The position numbers and the translations under genes are program-made. The notes under the pieces were generated by a model, which saw nothing but the letters and a program-made list of their open reading frames with translations, was not told where the DNA came from and ran no database searches. Below are positions 46,601 through 58,549 of a stretch of DNA of 64,000 nt, one piece after another. Source of the DNA: Populus alba (lineage: Eukaryota > Streptophyta > Magnoliopsida > Malpighiales > Salicaceae); contig NC_133290.1 of NCBI RefSeq assembly GCF_005239225.2, forward strand, positions 10,858,204 to 10,922,203, read 5' to 3'. Within the stretch, counting starts at the first letter, position 1, and every line of letters starts with the position of its first letter.

Positions 46601-49600
46601 AAATTTAAAATGATTTCAAAAATAAGATTTCATTAAAACCTCTCAAATGAATTAAATTCGGCGGATTCCAAACACAAGGTAAAAGAAACAATAGCGCATA
46701 GAGAGTGCAAATATATGAGATTTAAGGTTTAATAGGAGAATCCCAGTTTAGTTTACCTTCTCACCACCACTCAAAAGTAAAACCTTTCTATCCAGCATAT
46801 CAGCTTTGAAGTTACAACGACCAAGGAGTCCCTTTATATCATCAAGTCTCCAGTCCTCCGCAACTTCTTCCACTGTTTGAATTACTGTTTTATCTAAATC
46901 AAGTGCCTCAGCCTACAAAGAGAACAGACTATACTCAGTTGATCTGTCTAACAATTAAAATTAGCAAGAAACCATGAAGGAGTCACTGGATGGGAAATGG
47001 CATCTGATTGATTAGGAAAGCACACCTGGTTCTGCTCAAAATAGTTCGGTAGTACATTATGTTCCCCAATCATAATTTGGCCTCCTGTTGGCTTCTCTAA
47101 ACCCATGATCAGTTTCAGTAAAGTACTCTTACCACATCCATTTGGACCAATAATAGCAATTTTCTCGCCTCTTTCTATCATAAGATTCGTCTTATTAAAA
47201 AGCACCTGGTACAAAAGCAAGCTATAACTATCAATAATGTATCTAGAAGATCAAGGTGAAATAGAGAACTCAATATTTCAAACATCATCTTCCCTGTAAA
47301 GTAGCTCACCTTATCCTCAAAACCAAATTCCAAATTATTAATGGCAACAACAGATCTTCCACTTCTCCCGCGCTCTGGGAACCTGATCTTCATCTGTTTG
47401 TGTTGAAATGGCTTCTCTATTTGATCCTCTTCTTGAAGTCTCTCCAGTTTCTGTAATGATGAAAAGTAAATGTTTTGGAAAAGTTAAGTGAACACTGAAG
47501 CAACCAGGAAAAAATACAGGAGCCAGGCTGTAGAGGAGGACCTCACCTGGTGGGGAAAAAAACAATCTAGATATGAAGGCAGGAAAAAAGAACAAGGGCA
47601 GCATCAATTTTTCTTACTAGGTTACCAGTCAATCTACTACCATAAAATGATCTAATCATAGAGATAATAACAAGAAAATAATTAAAAACACAACGAAATT
47701 TCATGTTGTGAGTTTGGTAGCATAGAAACTGCCCACTACACATGTAGTGGGCTAACTTAAAAAGGGAAGAAGACATCTCAATCTAAGAAACTAAAGAATC
47801 CTGATTACATATGATTTTCTGAACTCCATTGTCTTTGATTTCAAACAGGATGCAGATATGAAAGGTTCACATTTTTTGTAAAATTAGTATGAGGCCTATC
47901 TCTGAATATTTCTCTCCACAATTGCGTTGTGATGTTAACAACGTAATTTCAACATTTAGATGAATGTAAGAAATGTATCAGAGTTGTTCTAATAGATGGG
48001 AAACATATTAATATACCAAAGCATAGACTGAATCTTTCAATACAGTAGCTCATTAGACAACAAGAGGATGCTTGAATAATAACCAAGAAAAAAATATTTC
48101 AAAGTGAAATTCGATCAAAAAAAGATGGAGCTTTTTAATTCTCACTGTACCTTCTCAGCAGAAGAAGCACGGCCAGAGTTTGCTCCTGAACCTAACCTAC
48201 TTATCAATTCTCTTGTGTGCTCAATTTCCTTTTGTTGCTTCTCCCAAGCAGCAAGCTGAGCTTCAACCCATTCTGCTTTTGATATGATGTATTGAGAATA
48301 ATTCCCCTCAAATGTCCTTGACACGCCCATATCAGTCTCCACAATTTTCGTACATAATTGATCAAGAAAGGCTCTGTCATGAGATATGATGACCATGGGC
48401 ACTTCTTGCTTCTGGAGATAGCCTTCAAGCCACTCAATCGTGTCAAGGTCAAGGTGGTTTGTGGGTTCATCCAAAAGCAACAAATCTGGGTCCTGCAAAT
48501 GTACAATTGAAAATTTAAGTCCACTATAGACCATTTGTTCCAAAGATCGCAAAACATATTTAGATGTAAACGAGCAGCCATTGTTTGTCGCTTCAAAACT
48601 CAATGTAAGTTACTTTACACCATAAAGTGATGGCAATAAAACAAAAAAAGTAGCCCGGTTTTCAGTCATGACCAAGCTGCATCCACTACTCATCACTTCT
48701 TCCAAAAGAATACGCACATATTAAACACTAACAATGATTGAGGTGAAGCAGGAAAAAAAAGCTCTGCAAATTCAGAAATTTTCAAATAAAAAAGAAACAG
48801 TTTCACCAACACTAATGCCAATCTATTTTCTGGAAGCAAACAATACATCCCCACACCATTTTCTTGGCAATAAATCAAATTCAAGCAAAGGTGTCATACT
48901 TGAACCTTCTACACAAAATGAACTCAAACTTATCATTCAAAACTATAACCAACATGTTATAAAAGAGAAAACAAAATAACATTATACCTGAAGCAAAATC
49001 TTCCCAAGCGACATCCTCATCTGCCACCCACCACTAAAAGAAGCCACCAATCTATCTGAGTCCTCAGGCGAAAACCCGAGCTCAGGCATCAACTTACTAA
49101 TCTTTGCATCAACTTCATCCAAGTCCACAGCTTGTGCTCTTCTCTGCAACAAATCAAACTCATCCAATAACCTCCCCATTAACTCCAAATCCTCCACAGA
49201 TCCCTCAATAGCCTTTTGCACCTTTTCCAGCCTCTCAGCAATCTCCATTTCCTCTTTAAAAGCACTCATAAACTCCTCCTTCACGGTCCTACTCATAGAA
49301 ACCTCGAACTCTTGACTTAAAAAGGCAATCTTCATATTCGCTTTGGCTTTAATCACATTCCCTGAATCAGGCTCCTCTTGTCCAGTTATAATTCTCAACT
49401 GGGTCGTTTTCCCTGCTCCATTTACACCAACTAATCCAACCTTCTCACCTTTTTTCACCTCCCAAGTCACGTCTTTCAAAACAGTAACTCCTTTATAACT
49501 CTTGCTTATGTTTTCTAGCTTAATACCTGAAGATATCCCTGAAGCCCCACCGTTTGATTGCTTGTTTGAGCGTTTCTTGTCGAACTCAACATCCGAATTG

Positions 49601-49839
49601 CTCGAAAACAATGATTCAATGTCAGTTTTGGAGTCAGCACCAGATGTTTCCACCGTGGCAGTTGATAAGCGTGCTTTGGTTTTATAATTCGATCTTCTGG
49701 TAGGGAATTTGAAGGAATTAGTGTTGTATTTAGTGGATAAGAGAGACGGGTTTGGTTTAAAAAGAATGGATTTTTGTCGAGGATTGAAAAAGGTTGAGCC
49801 GGTGAAGAAGGTAGAGTGGAGTTTGGTGGACAAGTCCAT
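43609..49839 (-). CDS. ABCF5: ABC transporter F family protein, plastid type (ABCF5)
   Basis: Nine exons on the minus strand: 49839-48988, 48492-48151, 47450-47310, 47205-47026, 46912-46757, 44591-44490, 44399-44271, 43894-43790, 43704-43609. All are phase 0 with GT/AG borders, 2103 bases, 700 residues. The first 60 residues are Ser/Thr/Lys-rich, a probable plastid transit peptide. Two ABC cassettes without membrane segments follow: Walker [10 protein letters not shown] (138-146), signature FSGGWQ (268-273), Walker [13 protein letters not shown] (288-299); then GPNGCGKST (465-473), LSGGEK (552-557), [12 protein letters not shown] (572-583). The C-terminus is Lys-rich. ABC-F proteins of this Uup/EttA-like group bind ribosomes and act in translation; a plastid site is inferred. 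Matches At5g64840 from memory. Intron 5 is long (2.2 kb). Confidence 0.95.
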
Positions 49840-50500
49840 GACTGGTTAGTGAGAAAAGGGAGGGGAAATAATGATGGGTTCGGGCGGGAGAGTGTTTCTC
49901 AGGGCAGTGAGAATCTGTGGAGGGGAGCGGAGAGAAACACTCAGCCCATGAAGAAAGAGATACTGTTGTGTGTTGGAGAGGCTTTTCAACTTTTAATTGC
50001 AAAGGAGATAAATTTTAGTGTCTGTAAGAATTTTCTTTTTTTCTTTTTTTCTTAATTCTCTTCAATTATTATTATTATTCAATTTTGTTTCTGACAAATT
50101 TAAGCCTTAAAAATGCATTTCTCTGTTTTTTTTTTTTTTTTTTCTCCAAGCAAACTTTTGTGGCTGTGGAAACAGATAACAAACACTCTTAAGTTCTGTG
50201 GCGCTAATTCTCCTGACCCAATATTGAGCATTCTATTTACCCAGTCAGCTACTGACACCTGTGTCTTTTTCTTATGATTAGGCACCAACCACGTGCTCAA
50301 GTTACGAACGAACTGCCTGGACAGACAGAATCGTTTTTCTTTTTTTAATTTGTCCTTTTTTAATTAAAAAAAGCTAGACAAATCCAGCTGGCTACTTTAT
50401 TTCCTAGCCTTTCTTAGTTCTGGTGGGCTGAGTGTTACCTCCAATGTGGGCTTTTTTTGCTTTATTATATATTCGAGTTCCGGAAGAATTTTGATCTCTA
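49840..50500 (-). promoter_or_regulatory. ABCF5 5' flank
   Basis: Upstream sequence of ABCF5 on the minus strand. GC content is higher in the first roughly 100 bases than further out, as expected for leader and core promoter. No clear TATA box was identified. Confidence 0.35.
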
Positions 50501-50960
50501 GTTTATTTTACTGATTTTTAGATTGTTTTAGATTATGTATAGGTTTTTCAAGATATTAAAAGTGTTTTGGGTAAAAAAAAATAATAAAAATAATTTTTTT
50601 TGGATTAAAACACCTAGAATCTTATACCTATTTTATAAAAAAATATTTAGGAGTGGAGACAGGTCATCTACCCTAAAAAAAAAATTAAATAAGCTTGATG
50701 TATAGGTTGCTTCAAGTCCACGCCTGAGCCTTTTGTTTAGAGGCCCAAACACTTTACGCTGCGGGTCAATTTATTTTGTATAAAAAATATTAAAAAAAAT
50801 AAGATCTAAGATTGTTAGGTATTTCTCCAAAGCTATATCTAAAAGCATTGGGTCTGTCTATTACGCCTGACCCAAAAGTTATATTTATAATATTAATAAT
50901 AATATTAAACTTGCATGACCTAAGTCTAGGTGCGTTTGGTTATAATATTAAACTCGGAGC
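50490..50960. repeat. Diverged relative of the 59.8/63.5 kb direct repeat
   Basis: The AGATTGTTTTAGATTATGTA, AGGTTTTTCAAGATATTAAA, AGTGTTTT order and a later GGTTGCTTCAAGTCCACGCC stretch resemble 60100-60370. Similarity is patchy, so this is only a tentative family member. Confidence 0.4.
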
Positions 50961-51234
50961 CTTAGATATGAGTCTGACTGTTTATAAAAGTGTGATAATT
51001 AAAAAGGAAAAAAAAATTAATATTATAGAATGAAATTAAAAAAAAAAGATTAATTGAATAGAAAAAAAAACAATAAAGTAAAGCATTATTTCGATTAATA
51101 GTGCTTTGCAAGGAGGAGTACATTAAAATCTCCTCATGGGATAAAAATAATCCAATGAACAGTAAACAAAACAAATTATAAAGTTTAATTCTTAATCAAA
51201 TCGATATTAAAAGATGAAATTGAAAGAAAAAAAC

Positions 51235-52660
51235 TACTTAAAAAAAAAATATATGAATCAACTGGTTTAACCCGCCAAACTAGTTTAGCCCGTCAAACTT
51301 GAGATTCATGTTATGAAATTGAAAGAAAAAAGGTTGATGCCTTTTAATTATAGTTAATTACAATATTTAAAGATGAAATTGGAAGAAAAAAACTAATGAA
51401 GAAAAAAAAAATCTGAATCAACTGGGTTAACCCACCAAATCGAGTCTTGGGATTCATGTTATGAGAGTGTGATAACTAAATAAAAAAAAATAACATTAAT
51501 GAACTAAATTAAACAAAAAAAGATTAATTAAAAAGAAAAAAAAACAAAGGAAAAAAACCTATAGGAAGAAAAAAACTAATAACGAAAAAGGAAAAAAAAA
51601 TCTGAATTAATTGGGTTAACCCGTCAAACTAGGTTAGCCTGTCAAACCTGAAATCCGTGTCATGAAAGTTTGATAATTAAATAGAAAAAAAAACTTAATA
51701 TTAACAAATTAAATTTAAAAAAAAAGGAAGAAAAAAGCAGAAATAAAACAAAAATACTAAACAAAAAAAAGATTAATTTTTAAAAAAAAAACAAAGAAAA
51801 AAAAAGCCTGCATGAAGAAAAAAAAAACTAATGAAGAAATAGAAAAAAAAATATGAATTAACTGAGTTAACCCTTCAAACTAAGTTAACCAGACAAACCT
51901 AGGATTCGTGTAATGAAAGTTTGATAACTGAATAGGAAAAAAAAATTACTGGTTAACCCAAAATTAACCGAGTTAACCATCAAACCCGAGATCCATGTCA
52001 TGAAAGTTTAATAACGAAATAAACAAATTTAACATTAACAAACTAAATTAAACGAAAACAAATAATTAAAAAGAAAAACAAAAAAAAAATCCAGGTTAAC
52101 CCGTCAAATCTGAAATTCGTGTCATGAAAGTTTAATAACTGATTAGGAGAAAAAATATTTCGGGTTAACCCAAAATTAACTGAGTTAACCCGTTAAACCT
52201 AAAATGCGTGTTATAAAAATTTGAGAACTGAATACAAAAAATTAACATTAACAAAAAAATTTTTTTAAAAAAATATCCATTAAAAAAACAAAGAAAAAAA
52301 CAACTTAAAAAAAAAAACAAAGCAAAACGCCAAAAAAAAAAAAAAACCTCAACTTTTAAACGAAAAAAAATAATTAAAAAGAAAAACAAAAAAAAAATCC
52401 AGATTAACCCGTCAAATCTGAGATTCGTGTCATGAAAGTTTGATAACTGATTAGGAAAAAAAACATTTCCGGTTAACCCAGAATTAACTCGATTAACCTG
52501 TTAAACCTTAAATACGTGTTATAAGAGTTTGAGAACTGAATACAAAAAATTAACATTAACAAAAAACTTTTTTTAAAAAAATATCCATTAAAAACACAAA
52601 GAAAAAAAAGAAGAAAAAAACAATTTAAAAAAAAACAAATCAAAACACAAAAAAAAAAAA
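51235..52660. repeat. GGTTAACCC-type tandem repeat array
   Basis: About nine diverged units share GGTTAACCC(G/A)(T/C)CAAA, then GA(G/T)ATTC(G/A)TGT(C/T)ATGAAAGTTTGATAAC-like sequence, separated by A-rich runs. Near the right end two successive units repeat as a pair (52090-52397 and 52398-52660, offset about 308 bases), so a higher-order unit was duplicated. Related sequence occurs at 32880-33110, 41330-41520 and 42780-43300. No coding potential. Confidence 0.75.
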
Positions 52661-54287
52661 AAAAGCTCAGCTTTTGCTGTAAACTATATTGTACAGTCCA
52701 CAGTAAAAAAAAATAAGTAGTTTTAATATATGTTACAATATATATCCTTTACAGGTGAATCTTTATTTATTTTTCTTGCATAATGTATTTTGGAATAATT
52801 ATATTGAGACTGCTGTAATTTGATTATTTTTTTTTATTTGTCTCTATATTTTTTAAAATTATACTTTACAGTTTACACCCTCAAAATTACACTTTATATC
52901 CTCTAGTTTTGACGGAAAAAAATCAACAAAATTTAATGACCAAATCCATCATCCCTCGTTTTATAATGGGGAAAAACCTACATTTACCTCTCCTGCAAAA
53001 AGCTTGTTTCTCCCCATTACCCGCGGTGGCCTTGCGGCGTTGCCTTGAACTTCCACGCCGATCTCCTATCTCTTCCACGCCTAGAATTTTTACCTGAGCT
53101 CCTCCCTGCTGAACTATCACGATCCAAAGGTGGGGGATGTCGGATAACAGGAACAACCGGAGGCGGCAAGTGGTCCAATAGATCTTTGCTTGAAAATCTA
53201 CTCTCTTCAAATCTAAACCCATGGTAACCAAGTGCCCTTGCACCGCCTTGAAAAACTCCATCTATTATTTCTTCACCATTGATTATTCAACCCGTTCATG
53301 GCCCTCTCGTTAGGTTGGATACAATTGTTTTTCTCAACTACCATGGAGTAGCAACCACTGGACATGCCCATTTGTTTGAAAATCAAATATACTATAGCTG
53401 TCATGGTTTGGTTAGAGAAAGAGTAAATAATTGTGAAGAAGGTTTTTGTTTTTGAATGCATAATAATAAGTTTTCTAATGATTGTGGTTTTTGAATCAAA
53501 GAACATTTGCTTATCAATGCCTTTTGATTGGGGTTTTCTTTCACCTTGGTGGAGGGCAGAGAGAAAGTCTATTAATTTCTAATATTTTACAATGTTATGA
53601 TAAAAAAAGAGTTGAAAAATATATTATTATAAAAAATAAGGTGACAAATTATTTGTTAATATTTTAATTTTTTAAAAGTTTATTAAAATAATAAAGAATA
53701 AATTTTACAAATTAAAAGGTTGAATCGGAATGAAATTGAAAAAAATCTAATTTCATAAATTATCTCAAATAAAATAAATAATAATCAAAATAATGGAGAT
53801 CAAATCTAACAAATTAAAAAAAATTAAAAAATGATGAAATTAAAATAATAATAATTTCATAAATTATTTCAAATATAAAAAAAATAGAGACCAAATTTGA
53901 TATATAAAAAATTTCAATTAAAAAAATAATAAGAGAAAAGCAAATAAAAATCATAAAAATAAGAATTAAAGTAATATAAAAATCAAATTAAATCAAAATT
54001 TAAGGGATGAAATTGAAAAAAAAAAGATTCAAACAAAATATATATCAATAAAAAATTTAAGAATTAAATTTGATATAATCAACAAATAATATAATATTTT
54101 TAAATTTTTCACAACTTCTAAAAAATATTTTTCATCCAAAATAAAAGAAAAACACTTTCTTGAAAATCAAGTTAAATTTTTCTTTGATTGAAACTTTTTT
54201 TTCATTGATTAACTTTTCTAATAGAAAATAAACATATGAAATTATTTTCCGGGCAAACAACACCCCTGGGTGTCCTGTTGTTCCTTT

Positions 54288-54290
<3 letters not shown>
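52661..54290. other. Intergenic sequence with one GC-richer patch
   Basis: Mostly AT-rich. The patch 52970-53240 is clearly GC-richer and has open frames on both strands (112 codons on the minus strand at 52923-53261), but no domain or family was recognised. It may be a fragment of an old gene or element. Confidence 0.45.

Positions 54291-54292
<2 letters not shown>

Positions 54293-54332
<40 letters not shown>
54293..54332. repeat. (TA)n microsatellite
   Basis: About 20 TA units in a row. Confidence 0.95.
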
Positions 54333-54339
<7 letters not shown>

Positions 54340-54706
54340 GAATTTTTAGTTTGAACATTCATGTAAAGTATACTTTTTAAAAATATTAAGATAAAGGGAA
54401 AAAAATAAAATATAAAAGGAATGATGTTATTTTTATTAATATTTTATTGATTTTTTATTAGGCAATATAATTGTTTCGACTTAATATTTGTAGATGTATT
54501 TCAATCTCAAATAAATATCTTTATATTTAATTGGTTTTTAATTGTACAAATATCTATTTTAAATTAAAAAAATTGATAAAATAAATTGTTTGGCCCGATT
54601 GAGTTAATAAATCAGGTCATGGTTCTAATGGTTAACTTCAATTGATCAGGAATTAAGATTCATAATTTGTTTTAGTTGTATAAATTTTTTAAATTTATTT
54701 AATTAA

Positions 54707-54737
<31 letters not shown>

Positions 54738-54859
54738 TTTAAAGATTTTTTATGTTAAAAAACATGTAGAAAATATTGTTATATAAATTTTTTTATTAAA
54801 AAAATAATCGGCTCACAATGAAAAATGAGTCAAATAGCTAGTGTACGCAATAAAGAAGA

Positions 54860-55965
54860 TTTATAACTATAGTAATTAATTGATGTCAAGCTTCAAAACC
54901 AAAACATCAAATTAAGCACAGATTGTAACATGGATGCAAGACATAGAGCCAAGTTGGTCATCGTCATGCATGTTTGTTTTCTCTTTTTTTTTTTTTTTTT
55001 AATTAGGGGAGACATGCATGCTGTGCTCTTCTGATTAGCACACGTAAAGGTCGTAACATAGAAATCTAGTCTTGGATCCACTTGATTTATGTGAATAAAC
55101 TAAAAAAGATCCTCATTCTTTAATGATGGGGCATCAAAATAAACATATCATAATTCAGTGGCATAAAAAAACATAACATTATTGCGATTTAAAATATAAC
55201 ATTTATTAAGCATCTATTTGAAAATGTAGTTGTAATTATAGTTATTTTTTAAAATATTTTTGGTATCAAATATATTAAAATAATATTTTTAATTTTTTAA
55301 AAATTATTTTTGAGATGAGTGTATTAAAACGATCCAAAATATACTAAAAACAAATAATTTTTAACAAAAAAAATTTATGAAACATAATTTGCACCGCATT
55401 CCCAAACAACATTTAAAACACTTAAAAAATCATGATTTACAATTATAATAATTAATTCATATCACAATTCAAAATCACAACATCAAATTAAACACAGATT
55501 GTAGAGCCAAGTTGGTCATCTTCATGCATGCTTGTTTTCTCTTCTTCTTCTATTAATTAGGGGAGACATGCATGCTGTGCTATTCTGATTGGCACACGTA
55601 AAGGTAGTCACATGGAAGTCTAGTCTTGGATCCACTTGATTTATGTGAATAAACAAAAAAACAAATCAAAATAAACATACCATATTTCAGTAGCATAAAA
55701 CACGTAACATTATTGCGATTTTAAAATGTAACATTTATTAAGAGTTTATTTAAAAATATAGTTTGATTGCTTTTTAAAATGTTTTTTATATTGAAATATA
55801 TCAAAAGAATATTTTTTATTTTTAAAAAATTATTTTTAAGATCAGTGTATTAAAATAATCCAAAACATATCCAAAAATTTAATTTTTATTAAAAAAATTT
55901 AAATTTTTTTATGAAATATCATTTACATCACATTTTCAAATAATATTAAAAAATTATTTTTTCAA
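54860..55965. repeat. Tandem segmental duplication, about 570-bp unit
   Basis: Copy A (about 54860-55430) and copy B (about 55432-55965) lie head to tail. Shared blocks include ACATCAAATTAA(G/A)CACAGATTGTA, AGCCAAGTTGGTCATC, TTAGGGGAGACATGCATGCT, CTAGTCTTGGATCCACTTGA, AACATTATTGCGATTT, and at the end a family R1 repeat. Copy A carries a 19-base insertion after its first block. Each copy has two CATGCATG motifs (54965, 55013; 55523, 55567). It lies 0.5-1.7 kb upstream of the NOI gene. Confidence 0.88.
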
Positions 55966-56277
55966 TGGTACAAGGTGACAAGGCATGACTAAGAAACTTG
56001 GAAAATAGAATAGTGCTACACAACCCCCAAAAATAAAGAAAAAATAAAGAAACACACACACACACACAAGAAAGAGAAAGAGAAAAAAAGAAGAAACGAT
56101 ACGCCATCGCAGGCAAACCTAACCACCAGCCGCGTTAAGGAGGATGTGTTCTTTTCCTTAGAAAACACCTAGCAAATGCAGAAGTGCAAAAGCGTGTCCA
56201 AACCCAGTGGCATATCCAGTAATAAAAACAAGAACAGAAACCCATTTTAGTCAACAAAAATAACAAAAATACGTGTC

Positions 56278-56512
56278 CTATATATGGGATAAGATGACTA
56301 GCTAGTACTGCAAAAAATCAGGCTGTCATTTTGCTGTCCATCGATCACCTTCTTTCTCTAGTTTCTTCAAACTGTTCTTTCTTTGATTCTCTATACAAAC
56401 CAAGCCCCTCTTCTCTGCTCTAACTTTCAGCACTGAAACCAGCCCCTCTCTCTCTTGTGCTATCATATATCCATTCATTCTTATAGTACTTCATTAATTC
56501 TTAGAAGCTTTC
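56278..56512 (+). promoter_or_regulatory. Promoter and 5' leader of the NOI gene
   Basis: A TATA-like TCCTATATATGGG lies at about 56277-56289. It is followed by a CT-rich leader (TCTTTCTCTAGTTTCTTC and later CCCCTCTCTCTCTTG) up to the start codon at 56513. Confidence 0.5.
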
Positions 56513-58549
56513 ATGGAGGATCGTAAGGATCAGGTACTACCACTACAAGTCACTGTTTCTTTTCTTTTCATCAATCTTATCGTTGGTTTAGTTTTTTTCT
56601 GCTGTCAATGAACTACAAGAACCTTCAAGTTTCATTATTTAGTTTTTAATGTGTAGCTATTAGATAGTTTCTCGCATGGTTTAGCAAGTGTAATTACCCC
56701 CTTTTTTCCGTTTTCAGATCTGTGTTTTTGTCGTTTTTGGTCTCAAATTGAGTTCTTATTTTGTGGCCTTTTTGAAACATTCAATCAAGTAATCATTCAC
56801 TTTTTTCAAAGCTGGGAACCACGAAACAGTCAAAGGTCACTTTATGTTGCCTTTGTTTCCAACGCGTTTTTTTAACGTATTGGAATGCTGGAGTTGTTGT
56901 TGTTGTTAACGATTCTTTCTATGTATAAGCAAACATAACTCAAACGTGTTTCATATTTTCCATGAAGAAAAATGCTCCATGGCTATCAGTACCACAGTTT
57001 GGGGACTGGGACCAGAAGGGTGAATTGCCAGACTACTCCCTTGATTTCTCAAAAATAAGGGAAATGAGGAAGCAGAACAAGAAGGATGTGTCAAGAGCCA
57101 GTATTGGCAATGAAGAAGAGCTAATCAATCCAACAGCAACCGCTGCAAAACCTGCTCAAACTCAAGATCATCACCACCACCACGATTACCATGAGGGCCA
57201 CCATCACTCCCCCACAGTAAGATTCTTTCTTTAGCTTTATTTGGAACAAATTTACTGAACATGATGTAGCAAGTACAGTGATATCGTGGTCGTTGTGAAA
57301 TAGAGAGAGTAACATGATAAATAATACTTGGATGATAGTGGCCTGCATGTGGTGGGATGGTGGAGAAAATTGTTTGGAATTGTTGGTTGTGCTCTTAAAC
57401 ATGGTGGGTCAATATAGCAACTTGGTAATATAGAGTCCATTGATAAAAAGCTTACTCCACTTGGCGATGGCATCATCCTCCCATGAGTCCATCTAACATG
57501 ACAAATAAAGAAGAGAGAGAGTTAGAGGGAGAAGAAAAATCCTGCCTGGTTGGCAACAGTACATGGGACGGCTGACTAGGTTGATTAACTGGATATGAAT
57601 GTTATATGATTAGAATGTAGAGCGGTTCAAACACGTCTTCCTTTGTGGTTTTCAAAGCTATTGTGATTTTTCAACGTAATTTATTTCGAAGTGACTAGGT
57701 ATGTTGTGTTACCTCTTGATTATCAAAAGAATAATTAACACATTGATTTTCTCACATCTTCTTAGAACTTCAAACAGATCAGTACCTTTCTCGATAAAAA
57801 CTTAGATCATAAGAAGAGGGAAGAACTCGAAAGAAATCATGTACGGCTATTGAGCATCTGGATTGTTAAATAATTGTTTCATGTGATTCTAGATGCTTAT
57901 TGTCTGATCGGATGCAGGTTTTAGAATTAAAAGCAAGCATTTAAATAAATTATATGACTTTAAAAAATCTGTAAGGTACTTTTCATCTGTTGCAATTATA
58001 GATATGTGTGCCCACAGACGGAAGTGAGGATTATCCTGGACATGCCTAGACTGTACGCAATTGCGAGTGGTGCACATGTATTGATAGTTTTGGGTTCCGT
58101 TTAACTTGTTTTTTTTATAAAAATTGATTTTTTTTTATAACAGATTAATTTTTTTATTAGTGTTTTAAGATTATTTGAATGAATCGATCTTAAAATAAAT
58201 TTTTAAAAAATAAAAAATTATTTTAATATATTTCCAAACAATAACCATTTTAAAAAACATTGAACAAAATCCTAGCTAGCCCTTGTGAATTTTCAAAACA
58301 ATTTGAGAAACATAATGTTTCTGCTGGTTTATCTCTTGCAACATGACAGATGTTGTTATCCAGGAAGTGTTCAGTTGATACATCAATAGAAATACTGTTC
58401 TTGGGATTGTTGAAACTGCAACCACTTGAATTAGTACTTTGGATTTTTCCTTATCTTTAATTCGGATTAGGGCTTACTTTCACTGTTGGTTTCCCTTGCA
58501 GACAAGGAGGAGCATTTTTAGCTACTTCAACTGCTGTGTGAAGGCCTGA
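56513..58549 (+). CDS. NOI/RIN4-family protein
   Basis: Three exons: 56513-56533 (MEDRKDQ), 56968-57216, 58502-58549, giving 105 residues, all phase 0. The NOI domain lies at residues 8-45, with VPQFGDWD near its start (the P.FG.W form of RIN4 cleavage sites) and the conserved Y..DF..IR core (YSLDFSKIREMRKQNK). A His-rich linker (DHHHHHDYHEGHHH) follows, and the tail TRRSIFSYFNCCVKA has a Cys pair suited to palmitoylation and plasma-membrane attachment. RIN4 itself guards basal immunity and is cut by the bacterial protease AvrRpt2; the role of this small member is unknown. It agrees with At5g64850 from memory. The exon 1/exon 2 junction has a weak acceptor (CATGAAG), and an in-frame ATG at 56962 is an alternative start. 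Confidence 0.88.
58085..58270. repeat. Dispersed AT-rich repeat (family R1) in NOI intron 2
   Basis: Has the family's shared blocks (GGTTCCGTTTAACTTG-like start, AAATTATTTTAATATATTTCC) in the opposite orientation to some other copies. It sits in the second intron of the NOI gene. Confidence 0.6.

Noticed and set aside
48734..48979. 81-codon plus-strand frame
   Set aside because: It lies in the first intron of ABCF5, opposite strand, without any recognisable motif.
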